NCBI RefSeq assembly: GCF_014651995.1
Contig: NZ_BMXY01000001.1
Span: 434,001 to 498,000, forward strand
DNA length: 64,000 nucleotides
Direction: 5' to 3'
Source: Cognatilysobacter xinjiangensis
GTDB taxonomy: Bacteria > Pseudomonadota > Gammaproteobacteria > Xanthomonadales > Xanthomonadaceae
Shown here: in pieces, positions 31,147 to 39,559 of the stretch
How the letters are laid out: every line of letters starts with the position of its first letter
Numbering within the stretch: the first letter of the stretch is position 1
Notes under the pieces: model-generated
Database searches by the model: none
Seen by the model: only the letters and a program-made list of their open reading frames with translations
What the model was told of the DNA's origin: nothing
Translations under genes and position numbers: made by a program

Positions 31147-31169
31147 GAGGCGCCCTTCGGGGCGCCTTT
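31147..31169 (+). terminator. Intrinsic terminator with TTCG tetraloop
   Basis: AGGCGCCC-TTCG-GGGCGCCT stem (31148-31167), then TTTC, 10 bases after the first S9 peptidase stop. The UUCG loop and 8-bp GC stem are strong. Confidence 0.85.
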
Positions 31170-31410
31170 CCATTTGGCGTTAGCGCACCCGAGGAGTCGA
31201 GCGCTATCGATGGGCTTGTATTGAGCCTTCGCCGGATCGTGCCCCAAGCGCACGCCGCCCGCGCCTTGTCGGTCGTGGATCGTGGGTCAGGGGCGGCCCG
31301 ACGTTCCGCTTCCGCAAGTGATTGAACGCCACCATCTCGAAGGTCGCGGACGCAAAGCTGTCCCGCGCGGCCGCTCGCATGCATGCAGCGAGCGTGATCA
31401 TTGGCTACGC

Positions 31411-31440
31411 TTGTCCCCGGGGATTTTCCTTGGGGAACAA
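31411..31440 (+). repeat. Inverted repeat covering the ribosome site
   Basis: TTGTCCCC (31411-31418) pairs with GGGGAACAA (31432-31440) with one bulge. The second arm includes the likely Shine-Dalgarno GGGGA, 6 bases before ATG 31443, so folding could hide it. Confidence 0.5.
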
Positions 31441-31442
31441 AC

Positions 31443-33422
31443 ATGAAAACGCTGAACCGGGCCGCCTTGGCCCTTGCCTTGGTCGGTGCCGCCAAGGTCG
31501 CCGCCGTGCCGGCACAGGCCGCGGATATCGAGGACTTTGTCCGTCATCCTAGCTACAGCTCCGTTCGCATCTCACCGACCGGCGAATATCTTGCAACGAC
31601 GGTCGACCGTGGTGACCAGGACGTCCTCGTGGTGCTGCGTACCAAGGACCTGTCGATCGTCAAGGTCAACCAGCTCCCGGATCGCAAGAGCGTCGGCGCA
31701 TTCCACTGGGCAAGTCCGGAGCGCCTGCTGTTCACGGCGGTGCGTAAGGTAGGCAGTTATGAGCAGCCTTTCGGTACCGGCGAGTGGTTCGCTGTCAACG
31801 CCGATGGCAGCCAGCCGCGGCCGCTGATCTTCTACGGGACCCGCGACGCGACGCAGCGATCGAAGACCGTCTCCAACCAGAGCTTCAGCCTGCTCGACAC
31901 GCTGCGGAACGACGATACGAACGTCGTCATGACCGTGTATTCACCGCGCTCGGACGAAGGCGCCGGCACCGAGGTGGTGTTGCTCGATACGTTCACTGGC
32001 CGCTGGAAAACGCTGGCGCGCGCGCCGAAGGAGAACTGCGACATCGCGCTCGACCGCGAGAAGCAGCCGCGCTTCGCGGTATGCGCGTCAAGCCGCAACG
32101 AGGAGGGCGAGTTCGAGGAGCGCACCGAACTCTTCCGCCGCGGCGACGACGGCAAGTGGAACCTGGTCAATGCCTCGAAAAGCGACGGGCGCCACCTCGC
32201 GATCATCGGCACGTCGGAGGACGGCACGGTCTACGCGAGCGAAACCGACGGCGTGAAGCCCGCGGGCATCGGCGTGTTCGATGTCGGGACGGGGGCCTAT
32301 CGTCCGCTGTTCCAGGATCCGGTGGCCGACATCTCCGGCTACATCCAGGCCGCGGACCAGTCGCGCATCGTCGCGGTGGTCACCGAGGCCGGTGCGCCGA
32401 AGGTGGAAGTGCTCGAGCCCGAGCATGCGGACGGCAAGCTCTACCAGAGCCTGGCCGCGGCGTTCCCGGGCGAGATGGTGGATTTCTCCAGCGCAACGTC
32501 GGACGGCAGCAAGATCGTGGTGTCCGTGTACAGCGATCGCAATCCGGGCGAGCTGTATCTCTACGATCGCGCGACCGGCCAGGCGCGCTTCCTGATGCAG
32601 CAGCGCCAGTGGCTGGACAAGGCGAAGATGGCGTCGGTGAAGCCGTTCTCGTTCACCGCGCGCGACGGCCAGAAGCTTTACGGCTATCTCGTCGTGCCGG
32701 CCGGTACCTCCGGCCGCAACCTGCCGCTGATCGTCAATCCCCACGGTGGCCCCATCGGCCCCCGCGACAACTGGCGTTTCAACAGCGAGGCGCAGCTGCT
32801 GGCCAGCCGCGGCTACGCGGTGCTGAAGATCAACTTCCGCGGATCCGGCGGCTACGGCCGTGGCTTCCGCGACGCCGGGCACGGCCAGTGGGGGCAGGCG
32901 ATCCAGAACGACATCATCGACGCGACGCGCTGGGCGATTTCGGAAGGCTATGCGGACAAGGATCGCGTCTGCATCTACGGCGGCAGCTTCGGCGGCTATT
33001 CGTCGCTGATGGCACCGATCCGCGAGCCGGGGATGTTCAAGTGCGCGTTCGGCTACGTCGGCGTCTATGACATGGGCATGCTGTTCACCAAGGGCGACAT
33101 TCCGCAGAGCGAATCGGGCGTGCGTTACCTGCGTCGCACCGTCGGTACCGACCGCGCGGTGCAGCAGGCGAACTCGCCGGCCTTCAATGCCGACAAGGTT
33201 CGCATTCCGGTCTACCTCGCGGCCGGCGCCCGCGACGAACGCGCGGTGCCCGACCAGACCGAAGCGATGGCGGATGCGCTGCGCAAGGCCGGGAATCCGC
33301 CGGAAGGCGTGATCATCCAGTCCGGCGAGATGCACGGCTTCTACAAGGAAGAGAACAATCTCCGGCTGTACACCGAGATGCTCGGGTTCTTCGACCGGCA
33401 TATCGGCCAGGGCGCGAAGTGA
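31443..33422 (+). CDS. Exported S9 family prolyl-oligopeptidase-type peptidase (2)
   Basis: A 659-residue S9 serine peptidase with signal peptide MKTLNRAALALALVGAAKVA and cleavage near AQA. The catalytic triad is Ser515 (GGSFGGYSS), Asp598 (GARDERAVP) and His631 (GEMHGFY). It shares domain order and many stretches with peptidase 1 (for example VNPHGGPIGPRDNWRF versus VMPHGGPFGIRDYWRF), so the two probably arose by tandem duplication. Likely periplasmic oligopeptide hydrolysis. Confidence 0.9.
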   Translation: MKTLNRAALALALVGAAKVAAVPAQAADIEDFVRHPSYSSVRISPTGEYLATTVDRGDQDVLVVLRTKDLSIVKVNQLPDRKSVGAFHWASPERLLFTAVRKVGSYEQPFGTGEWFAVNADGSQPRPLIFYGTRDATQRSKTVSNQSFSLLDTLRNDDTNVVMTVYSPRSDEGAGTEVVLLDTFTGRWKTLARAPKENCDIALDREKQPRFAVCASSRNEEGEFEERTELFRRGDDGKWNLVNASKSDGRHLAIIGTSEDGTVYASETDGVKPAGIGVFDVGTGAYRPLFQDPVADISGYIQAADQSRIVAVVTEAGAPKVEVLEPEHADGKLYQSLAAAFPGEMVDFSSATSDGSKIVVSVYSDRNPGELYLYDRATGQARFLMQQRQWLDKAKMASVKPFSFTARDGQKLYGYLVVPAGTSGRNLPLIVNPHGGPIGPRDNWRFNSEAQLLASRGYAVLKINFRGSGGYGRGFRDAGHGQWGQAIQNDIIDATRWAISEGYADKDRVCIYGGSFGGYSSLMAPIREPGMFKCAFGYVGVYDMGMLFTKGDIPQSESGVRYLRRTVGTDRAVQQANSPAFNADKVRIPVYLAAGARDERAVPDQTEAMADALRKAGNPPEGVIIQSGEMHGFYKEENNLRLYTEMLGFFDRHIGQGAK

Positions 33423-33511
33423 TGCCTGTACGGCGGGGCCACGTGCCCCGCCGTTGCCGACAGCATCGTCGACGCAACGTCATGGCGGTTCCATCGCGTT
33501 GACGGTGGAAG

Positions 33512-33539
33512 AAAAAAGGCGCCGCGAGGCGCCTTTTTT
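33512..33539. terminator. Bidirectional intrinsic terminator
   Basis: AAAAAAGGCGCC-GCGA-GGCGCCTTTTTT: a 12-bp perfect inverted repeat with A and T runs, between the S9 gene (plus) and the POT gene (minus). Confidence 0.92.
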
Positions 33540-33568
33540 CTTTGCACCGGGCGGATTCGCGTCCGCGA

Positions 33569-35386
33569 TCACTTCACCCCATGCATCCATCGCTTCAGCA
33601 GCGGCGAGATCAGCAGCGCCAGCACGCCACAGCCCAGGCCGATCCACATCATCAGCCAGAACAGGTCGGCATACTTCGCGCCGGCCTCGGCCATGTCGAT
33701 CGCCGTGCCTTCTGGAATCTCCAGCGATGCGACCTTGGCGAACTGCGCCGCCAGCGTCTCCGAGAAAGCGGTGGCGAGGAACCACGTGCCCATCATCAGG
33801 CTGACGACGCTACGCACGGACAGCTGCGTCACCGCCGACAGGCCCACCGGCGACAGGCACATCTCGCCGACCTCCAGTACGAAGTAGGCCAGCACCAGCC
33901 ACCAGACGCTGGCCATCGCGCCTGATGCGCCCGCGTGTTCCGCCGCCCACGCGAGCGGGATGAAGCTCAGGCCGGCGAACATCAGGCCCAGCGCCGACTT
34001 CACAGGCTTGGACGGGTCGCGGCCGCGTCGGCCCAGCCAGGCCCAGACCACGCTGAAGGTCGGCGCCAACAGCACGATGAAGAGCGCGCCGAGGAAGGTG
34101 AGCGAGCCGGCGGTCTGAGGTAGCACCAGCACGTCGCGCACCAGGAACACCAGCATCGCCAGCACCGACAGGCCGAAGAACACGCGCGGCGCGCCCGAGC
34201 CGGGGTTGCGGTCGGACAGAGACGCCGACACCACGAACGCCAGCGGCGCCAGCAGCAGCGAGACGATCGACCAGGGCGCATGCCGCAGGAAATCGGCGAA
34301 GCCCACCTGCGTGCCGGCCTCGAACTCGGCGCCGCGCTGCACGAGCGAAGGCACGATGTCCTTGGTGAGCATGCGATCGGTGAACGTCACCCACGAGCCG
34401 TAGGTCTGCTCGTAGAGGGTGAAGAACACCAGGCACATCGCGATCAGCACGATCAGCGCATACATCTGCTGGCGCTGCACCGGCGTGCACTTGGTGGCGG
34501 TGAACCAGAAGAACCAGACCAGCACGCCGGCCATCACCAGCAGCATCAGCATCAGCGCGAGCGAGAGGTGCTCGCCCAGCGAGAATGCGCCGTTGGCGAC
34601 CGCCCACATCAGCGCCGCCACCGGCACCAGTCCGATCACCGCGCCTACATAGATCGCGATCTCGCGCGGCATGCCGAAAACGCGTTCGCGCAACCGCGCC
34701 GGTTCCGGCGGCTCGGCCAGCCCGTGCAGGTACTTCTGGCCCCACAGGAACTGCGCGAGGCCCAATGCCATGCCGATGCCGGCGGCGCCGAAGCCCCAGG
34801 CCCAGCCGAGCGTCTGGCCGAGGTAGCCGCAGACGATGGACGCGAACAGCGCGCCGAGGTTGATACCCGCGTAGAACAGCGAGAAGCCCGAGTCGCGCCG
34901 CGGATCGTCCTCGGCGTAGAGCTTGCCGACGATGGTCGAGATGTTGGGCTTGAGGAAGCCGACGCCCATGATGATCAGTGCGAGCGACAGGTAGAACACG
35001 CGCAGGGAGCCCTCGTCGCGCACCACCTGCCCGCCGACGACGTGCGCCTCCGCGCCCTCGACCGTCATGCCCAGGTGCCCGAGCACCAGCAGGATGCCGC
35101 CGAAGATCACCGCCTTGCGCATGCCGAGGTAGCGGTCGGCCAGCATGCCGCCGAACACCGGGATGCAGTACACCAGGCCGCCGTACGCGCCGAGCACGTC
35201 GTAGCCCATGTCGTCGCTGAAGAGGTGGTGCTTGAGCAGGAAGAGCAGCAGCAGCGCCTTCATTCCGTAGAACGAGAAGCGCTCCCACATTTCGGTGAAG
35301 AAGCAGACGTAGACGCCCTTGGGATGACCGAACAGGTCACGGCGCGGGTCCGCGGCGAGGGCGGCGACAGGCGGGGATGACGACAC
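33569..35386 (-). CDS. POT/PTR family proton-coupled peptide transporter
   Basis: A 605-residue inner-membrane transporter of the POT (PTR2) family with 12 or more hydrophobic segments. The signature ExxERFxFYG occurs at residues 32-41 (EMWERFSFYG), and GFLKPNIS with FYAGINLGAL is the second family motif. It should import di- and tripeptides with protons. GTG 35386 is chosen because CGGAG lies 7 bases upstream and the N-terminus is then normal; an ATG at 35425 is possible. Its place among S9 peptidase genes suggests uptake of their products. Confidence 0.92.
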   Translation of the reverse strand: MSSSPPVAALAADPRRDLFGHPKGVYVCFFTEMWERFSFYGMKALLLLFLLKHHLFSDDMGYDVLGAYGGLVYCIPVFGGMLADRYLGMRKAVIFGGILLVLGHLGMTVEGAEAHVVGGQVVRDEGSLRVFYLSLALIIMGVGFLKPNISTIVGKLYAEDDPRRDSGFSLFYAGINLGALFASIVCGYLGQTLGWAWGFGAAGIGMALGLAQFLWGQKYLHGLAEPPEPARLRERVFGMPREIAIYVGAVIGLVPVAALMWAVANGAFSLGEHLSLALMLMLLVMAGVLVWFFWFTATKCTPVQRQQMYALIVLIAMCLVFFTLYEQTYGSWVTFTDRMLTKDIVPSLVQRGAEFEAGTQVGFADFLRHAPWSIVSLLLAPLAFVVSASLSDRNPGSGAPRVFFGLSVLAMLVFLVRDVLVLPQTAGSLTFLGALFIVLLAPTFSVVWAWLGRRGRDPSKPVKSALGLMFAGLSFIPLAWAAEHAGASGAMASVWWLVLAYFVLEVGEMCLSPVGLSAVTQLSVRSVVSLMMGTWFLATAFSETLAAQFAKVASLEIPEGTAIDMAEAGAKYADLFWLMMWIGLGCGVLALLISPLLKRWMHGVK

Positions 35387-35518
35387 GCACGACTCCGCGT
35401 GTGAAAGGTGCCCGAGTATAGCCACGACATGCCGAGCGCCTTCCCGCCGCGGATGATCGCTTTGCCGGCACCCGCCGTCGGCCTACCATCGGCGGATCGC
35501 CCCGAACGCGGAGTCCCG

Positions 35519-37579
35519 ATGTCCCGTCGCCTCGCCCTTCTGCCCCTGCTCGTCGCCGCCGCGATCCCGCTGGCCGCGAGCGCCGCACCCCATGGCCTGC
35601 AGCCCCGCGAGCTGGTCTCGATGGACCGTTTCTCCAGCCCGCTGCTGACGCCCGATGGGAAGACGCTGGTCTACGCGCGCCGGGTAGTCGACTTCGACGC
35701 CAACAAGGCGGCGGCCGCGCTCTGGGCGCAGGACACGGCCAACGCCGCGGCCAAGCCGCGCCGGCTGACGCCCGAGGGCTGGAACGTCAACTCGCCGGAG
35801 ATCTCCGCCGACGGCAAGCGCGTCTACTTCCTGAGTTCGAAGAACGGCTCGTCGCAGCTTTACTACGTGCCTACCGCTGGCGGCGCGCCGGTGCAGGCCA
35901 CCGCGCTTCCGCTCGATGTCGGCAGTTTCCTGCTTTCGCCGGACGGCAAGCGCGTGGCGGTCAGCCTGGAAACCTACCCCGCCTGCGCGGCGGATCTCGC
36001 CTGCAACGCCAAGCACGGCGAGAACAAGGACCTGCCCAAGACCAGTGGCGTGGTGTTCGACCGCATGTTCGTGCGCCACTGGGACGCCTGGAACGAGGGC
36101 AAGCTCAATCGCCTGTTCGTCGCCGACCTGTCCGGCAAGCCGCCCGCGACCGCGACGCTGGTCGGCGCCAACGTAACGGGCGACGTGCCCTCGCGCCCGT
36201 TCGGCGACGCCACGGAGTTCGGCTGGTCGCCGGACGGCACGTCGATCGTGTTCAGCGCACGCAACGCCGACCGCGAGGAGCCGTGGTCGACCAACTTCGA
36301 CCTCTACCTCGTCCCGGCCGACGGCAGCGCCGACGCGCGCAACCTCACCGCCGACAACAAGGCCTGGGACACCGGCGGCGTGTTCAGCGCCGACGGCCGC
36401 ACGCTGTACTACCGCGCGATGAAGCGCCCCGGCTTCGAGGCCGACCGCTTCGCGCTGATGGCGATGGACGTCGCCAGCGGCGCCAAGCGCGAGATCGCGG
36501 CGAAGTGGGATCGCTCCGCCGACGGCATCGCGCTGTCGAACGACGGCCGCACGATCTACACCACCGCGCAGGACATGGGCGAGCACCCGCTGTTCGCGGT
36601 GGACGTCACCTCGGGCGCGGTCTCCAAGGTCGTGGGCGATGGCTCGATCTCGTCTTTCGACATCGAGAACGGCGTGCTGGCCTTCGCCCGCAGCACGATC
36701 AAGTCGGGCGACCAGCTGTTCACCGGCGGGCTCGCCGGGCAGGGCGTGCGCTCGGTCACGCCGGACGCCTCCGGCCTGCTCGGCGACGTGCGCTTCGGCG
36801 ACTACGAGCAGTTCGACTTCAAGGGCTGGAACGGCGACACCGTGCGCGGCTACGTGGTCAAGCCATGGAACTACGAGGAGGGCAAGACCTATCCCGTCGC
36901 CTTCCTGATCCACGGCGGCCCGCAGGGCAGCTTCGGCAACGGCTGGAGCTACCGCTGGAACCCGCAGACGTACGCGGGGCAGGGCTATGCGGTCGTCATG
37001 ATCGACTTCCACGGGTCCACCGGCTACGGGCAGGCGTTCACCGACGCGATCAGCCAGCACTGGGGCGACCGCCCGCTGGAGGACCTTCAGAAGGGCTGGG
37101 CCGCCGCGCAGAAGAAGTACGCCTTCCTCGACGGCAACCGCGCGTGCGCGCTGGGCGCGAGCTACGGCGGCTTCATGGTCAACTGGATCGCGGGTAACTG
37201 GAACGAGCCGTGGAAGTGCCTGGTCAGCCACGACGGCGTGTTCGACCAGCGCATGATGGGCTACGCGACCGAGGAGCTGTGGTTCAGCGAGTGGGAGCAG
37301 GGCGGCACGCCGTTCGACGTGCCGAAGAACTACGAGCGCTTCAACCCGGTCAACCACGTCGACAAGTGGCGCGTGCCGATGCTGGTCATCCACGGCCAGC
37401 AGGACTTCCGCATCCCGGTCGAGCAGGGCCTGGGCGTGTTCACCGCGCTGCAGCGCCGCGGCATCGAGTCGAAGTTCCTGTACTTCCCGGACGAGAACCA
37501 CTGGGTGCTCAAGCCGCAGAACAGCGTGAAGTGGCACGACACGGTCAACGACTGGCTGCGCCAGCACATCGGCCAGTAA
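35519..37579 (+). CDS. Exported S9 family dipeptidyl-peptidase-like enzyme (3)
   Basis: A 686-residue S9 peptidase with signal peptide ending ASA near residue 21. WD-like propeller repeats (for example DGKRVYFLSSKNG and DGRTLYYRAM) fill residues 30-430. The triad is Ser548 (GASYGGFMVNW), Asp629 (GQQDFRIP) and His661 (DENHWV). It is more distant from peptidases 1 and 2 and resembles dipeptidyl/acylaminoacyl peptidases. CGGAG precedes the ATG. It is divergent from the peptide transporter gene. Confidence 0.9.
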   Translation: MSRRLALLPLLVAAAIPLAASAAPHGLQPRELVSMDRFSSPLLTPDGKTLVYARRVVDFDANKAAAALWAQDTANAAAKPRRLTPEGWNVNSPEISADGKRVYFLSSKNGSSQLYYVPTAGGAPVQATALPLDVGSFLLSPDGKRVAVSLETYPACAADLACNAKHGENKDLPKTSGVVFDRMFVRHWDAWNEGKLNRLFVADLSGKPPATATLVGANVTGDVPSRPFGDATEFGWSPDGTSIVFSARNADREEPWSTNFDLYLVPADGSADARNLTADNKAWDTGGVFSADGRTLYYRAMKRPGFEADRFALMAMDVASGAKREIAAKWDRSADGIALSNDGRTIYTTAQDMGEHPLFAVDVTSGAVSKVVGDGSISSFDIENGVLAFARSTIKSGDQLFTGGLAGQGVRSVTPDASGLLGDVRFGDYEQFDFKGWNGDTVRGYVVKPWNYEEGKTYPVAFLIHGGPQGSFGNGWSYRWNPQTYAGQGYAVVMIDFHGSTGYGQAFTDAISQHWGDRPLEDLQKGWAAAQKKYAFLDGNRACALGASYGGFMVNWIAGNWNEPWKCLVSHDGVFDQRMMGYATEELWFSEWEQGGTPFDVPKNYERFNPVNHVDKWRVPMLVIHGQQDFRIPVEQGLGVFTALQRRGIESKFLYFPDENHWVLKPQNSVKWHDTVNDWLRQHIGQ

Positions 37580-37591
37580 GCGCGTGACCTG

Positions 37592-37629
37592 CGACGCCCG
37601 CCCCACGTCGGGGGCGGGCGTCGTCGTTT
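37592..37629 (+). terminator. Hairpin terminator candidate
   Basis: A 13-bp perfect stem (37592-37604 with 37611-37623, loop ACGTCG) lies just after the third S9 peptidase. The T-run is weak (TCGTTT), so efficiency is uncertain. Confidence 0.65.
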
Positions 37630-37680
37630 GCCGATCGCGCGTTGACGGGCCGTAGCCGCGGTCTGCCGCAGGCTTGCGAC

Positions 37681-38445
37681 ATGAACGAGACGCAGAAGTG
37701 GCCCGATCGGCTCTGGATCGTCCGCCACGGCGAATCCGCGGGCAATGTCGAGCGCGAGCGTGCACGCGTCGCCGAGGCGCTGACCTACGACTTCGGTACG
37801 CGCGATGCCGACGTGCCGCTCTCCTGCCTCGGCGAGCGCCAGGCCGATGCACTCGGGCGCTGGTTCGCCGGTTTGCCCGAAGACGAACGCCCCGACGTGT
37901 TCCTCTGCTCGCCCTACGTGCGTGCACGCCAGACCATGCAGCGCGTGCTGCAGCAATGCGGCATCGACTGCGATCGCATCCGCTACGACGAACGCCTGCG
38001 CGAGCGCGAGTTCGGCGTCTTCGACGGGCTCACGCGCCTGGGCGTGCGCGACCGCTATCCGGAGCAGGCGCAGGCGCTGGACCTGGTCGGCAAGTTCTAC
38101 CACCGCCCGCCCGGCGGCGAGAGCTGGTGCGACGTGATCCTGCGGCTGCGCAGCGTCGTCGACACCATCACCCGCGAGTACCGCTGCGACCGCGTGCTGA
38201 TCGTCGCGCACCAGGTGACGGTGCTGTGCTTCCGCTACCTGCTCGAACGCATGAGCGAGGCGCAGGTGCTGGAGATCGACCGCCAGAAGGACGTGGCGAA
38301 CTGTGCGATCACCGGTTACGGCTTCGATCCGGCGCTGGGCAAGGCCGGCAAGCTGGTGCTGGAGCGCTACAACTTCGTCGCGCCGCTGGTGCAGGCCGGC
38401 GAGCCCGTGACCACCGAGCCCGACGTGCCGGCGGGCCCGAAATGA
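37681..38445 (+). CDS. Histidine phosphatase family protein
   Basis: A 254-residue phosphoglycerate-mutase-like phosphatase. The catalytic RHG is VRHGESAG at residues 14-21 with His16 as nucleophile; the second histidine is in IVAHQVTVL. CSPYVRARQTM is the usual substrate-side motif. The substrate is unknown. The stop overlaps the nnrD start by 3 bases (ATGA), suggesting co-translation. Confidence 0.88.
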   Translation: MNETQKWPDRLWIVRHGESAGNVERERARVAEALTYDFGTRDADVPLSCLGERQADALGRWFAGLPEDERPDVFLCSPYVRARQTMQRVLQQCGIDCDRIRYDERLREREFGVFDGLTRLGVRDRYPEQAQALDLVGKFYHRPPGGESWCDVILRLRSVVDTITREYRCDRVLIVAHQVTVLCFRYLLERMSEAQVLEIDRQKDVANCAITGYGFDPALGKAGKLVLERYNFVAPLVQAGEPVTTEPDVPAGPK

Positions 38446-39362
38446 CCCTCGAGCCCTTCGCGATCACGCCCGAACGCCTGCGCGGCTGGCCGTTGCCGCA
38501 GCCCTCGCACGAGGGCGACAAGGACGCGCGCGGCCGGATCCTCGTCGTCGCCGGCGCCGGTGAAATGCCGGGCGCCGCGCTGCTGTGCGCGGTCGCGGCG
38601 TTGCGCGCGGGCGCGGGCAAGCTGCAGGTGGCGACGTCGGCCACCGCCGCGCCGCTCGTCGCCTCCGCCGTGCCCGAGGCGCGCGTGGTCGCGCTGCCGG
38701 AAACGCGAGGCGGTGCGCTGGCGACGGCCGCACGCGCACGCATCGAGGCGATGGCCGCGCACGCCGATGCGATCGTGGTCGGACCGGGGCTGCTCGAGTC
38801 GGCCGCCACCGCGCGCATGCTCGGCGGCTGGCTGGCGGCGCTGCCGGCGATTCCGGTCGTCGTCGACGCCGCCGCGCTATGCGCCTTCGACGGGCAGGCC
38901 GACGCGATCGCCAAGGGCGATGCGTTGCGGATACTGACGCCCCATGCCGGCGAATCGGCGCGACTGCTCGGCCGCGAGCGCAGCGACATCGAGGCGCGTC
39001 CGCTCGAACTCGGCATCGAGATGGCGCGTCGCTTCAACGCGGTCTGCGTGATGAAGGGCGCGACCAGCTACGTCGTCGACGGCCCTGCGCTCGATGCAGG
39101 CGCGGAGGATGCCATCGCCTGCAACCGGTACGGCAACGTCGGTCTGGCGACCTCGGGCTCCGGCGACACGCTCGCCGGCATCGTCGGCGGGCTCGCCGCG
39201 CGCGGCGCGACGCCTTTCCAGGCAGCGGCCTGGGGCGTGTTCCTGCACGCCGCCGCGGGCGATGCGCTGGCCGAACGCCAGGGCGGCCCGCTCGGTTTTC
39301 TCGCGCGCGAACTGCTGGATGAGATTCCGCGCCTGATGCACGGAATCGGCAGCCGCGCCTGA
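38442..39362 (+). CDS. nnrD: NAD(P)H-hydrate dehydratase
   Basis: A 306-residue ribokinase-like enzyme that repairs hydrated NAD(P)H at the expense of ATP or ADP. Motifs: GRILVVAGAGEMPGAALL, IVVGPGLL, ILTPHAGESARLLG, and the catalytic NVGLATSGSGDTLAG. It is the dehydratase alone; the NnrE epimerase domain that is often fused to it is missing here and may be separate. It is coupled to the upstream phosphatase gene by ATGA overlap. Confidence 0.9.
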   Translation: MTLEPFAITPERLRGWPLPQPSHEGDKDARGRILVVAGAGEMPGAALLCAVAALRAGAGKLQVATSATAAPLVASAVPEARVVALPETRGGALATAARARIEAMAAHADAIVVGPGLLESAATARMLGGWLAALPAIPVVVDAAALCAFDGQADAIAKGDALRILTPHAGESARLLGRERSDIEARPLELGIEMARRFNAVCVMKGATSYVVDGPALDAGAEDAIACNRYGNVGLATSGSGDTLAGIVGGLAARGATPFQAAAWGVFLHAAAGDALAERQGGPLGFLARELLDEIPRLMHGIGSRA

Positions 39363-39364
39363 GC

Positions 39365-39559
39365 TCAGCAGCAGCGGGAGCGGCCGCGGCCGTAGCGCGC
39401 CTGCAGCCGCTCGCGGAAGAAGGCCTCCCGGCCCATCGGCTCGACATCCGGATGCCGGTGCGCCATGTGCTCGCGGTAGCGCTCGTAATCGGGGATGCCA
39501 ATCGCCAGCCGCGCGGTGGCGGCGAGGCGACGGGCGATATCGCGCCACTCGATGCGCAT
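39365..39559 (-). CDS. YbdD/YjiX family small protein
   Basis: A 64-residue protein typical of the YbdD/YjiX (DUF466) family: WRDIARRLAATARLAIGIPDYERY, and HMAHRHPDVEPMGREAFFRERLQARYG. The end is Cys-rich (RSRCC). Family members sit next to CstA/BtsT pyruvate or peptide transporters, and here the ATG shares one base with the cstA stop. Function is unknown; a role in transporter activity is inferred from the conserved neighbourhood. Confidence 0.88.
   Translation of the reverse strand: MRIEWRDIARRLAATARLAIGIPDYERYREHMAHRHPDVEPMGREAFFRERLQARYGRGRSRCC

Larger units (their letters stand above)
31139..31442. other. Intergenic region between the tandem S9 genes
   Basis: 304 bases holding the terminator at 31147-31169 and, next to the second gene, a short inverted repeat at 31411-31440 that includes the ribosome site. 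The middle shows no coding frame I would support. Confidence 0.6.

Noticed and set aside
33430-33454. Hairpin ACGGCGGGGC / GCCCCGCCGT as a terminator
   Set aside because: No T-run; a clear bidirectional terminator follows at 33512-33539.
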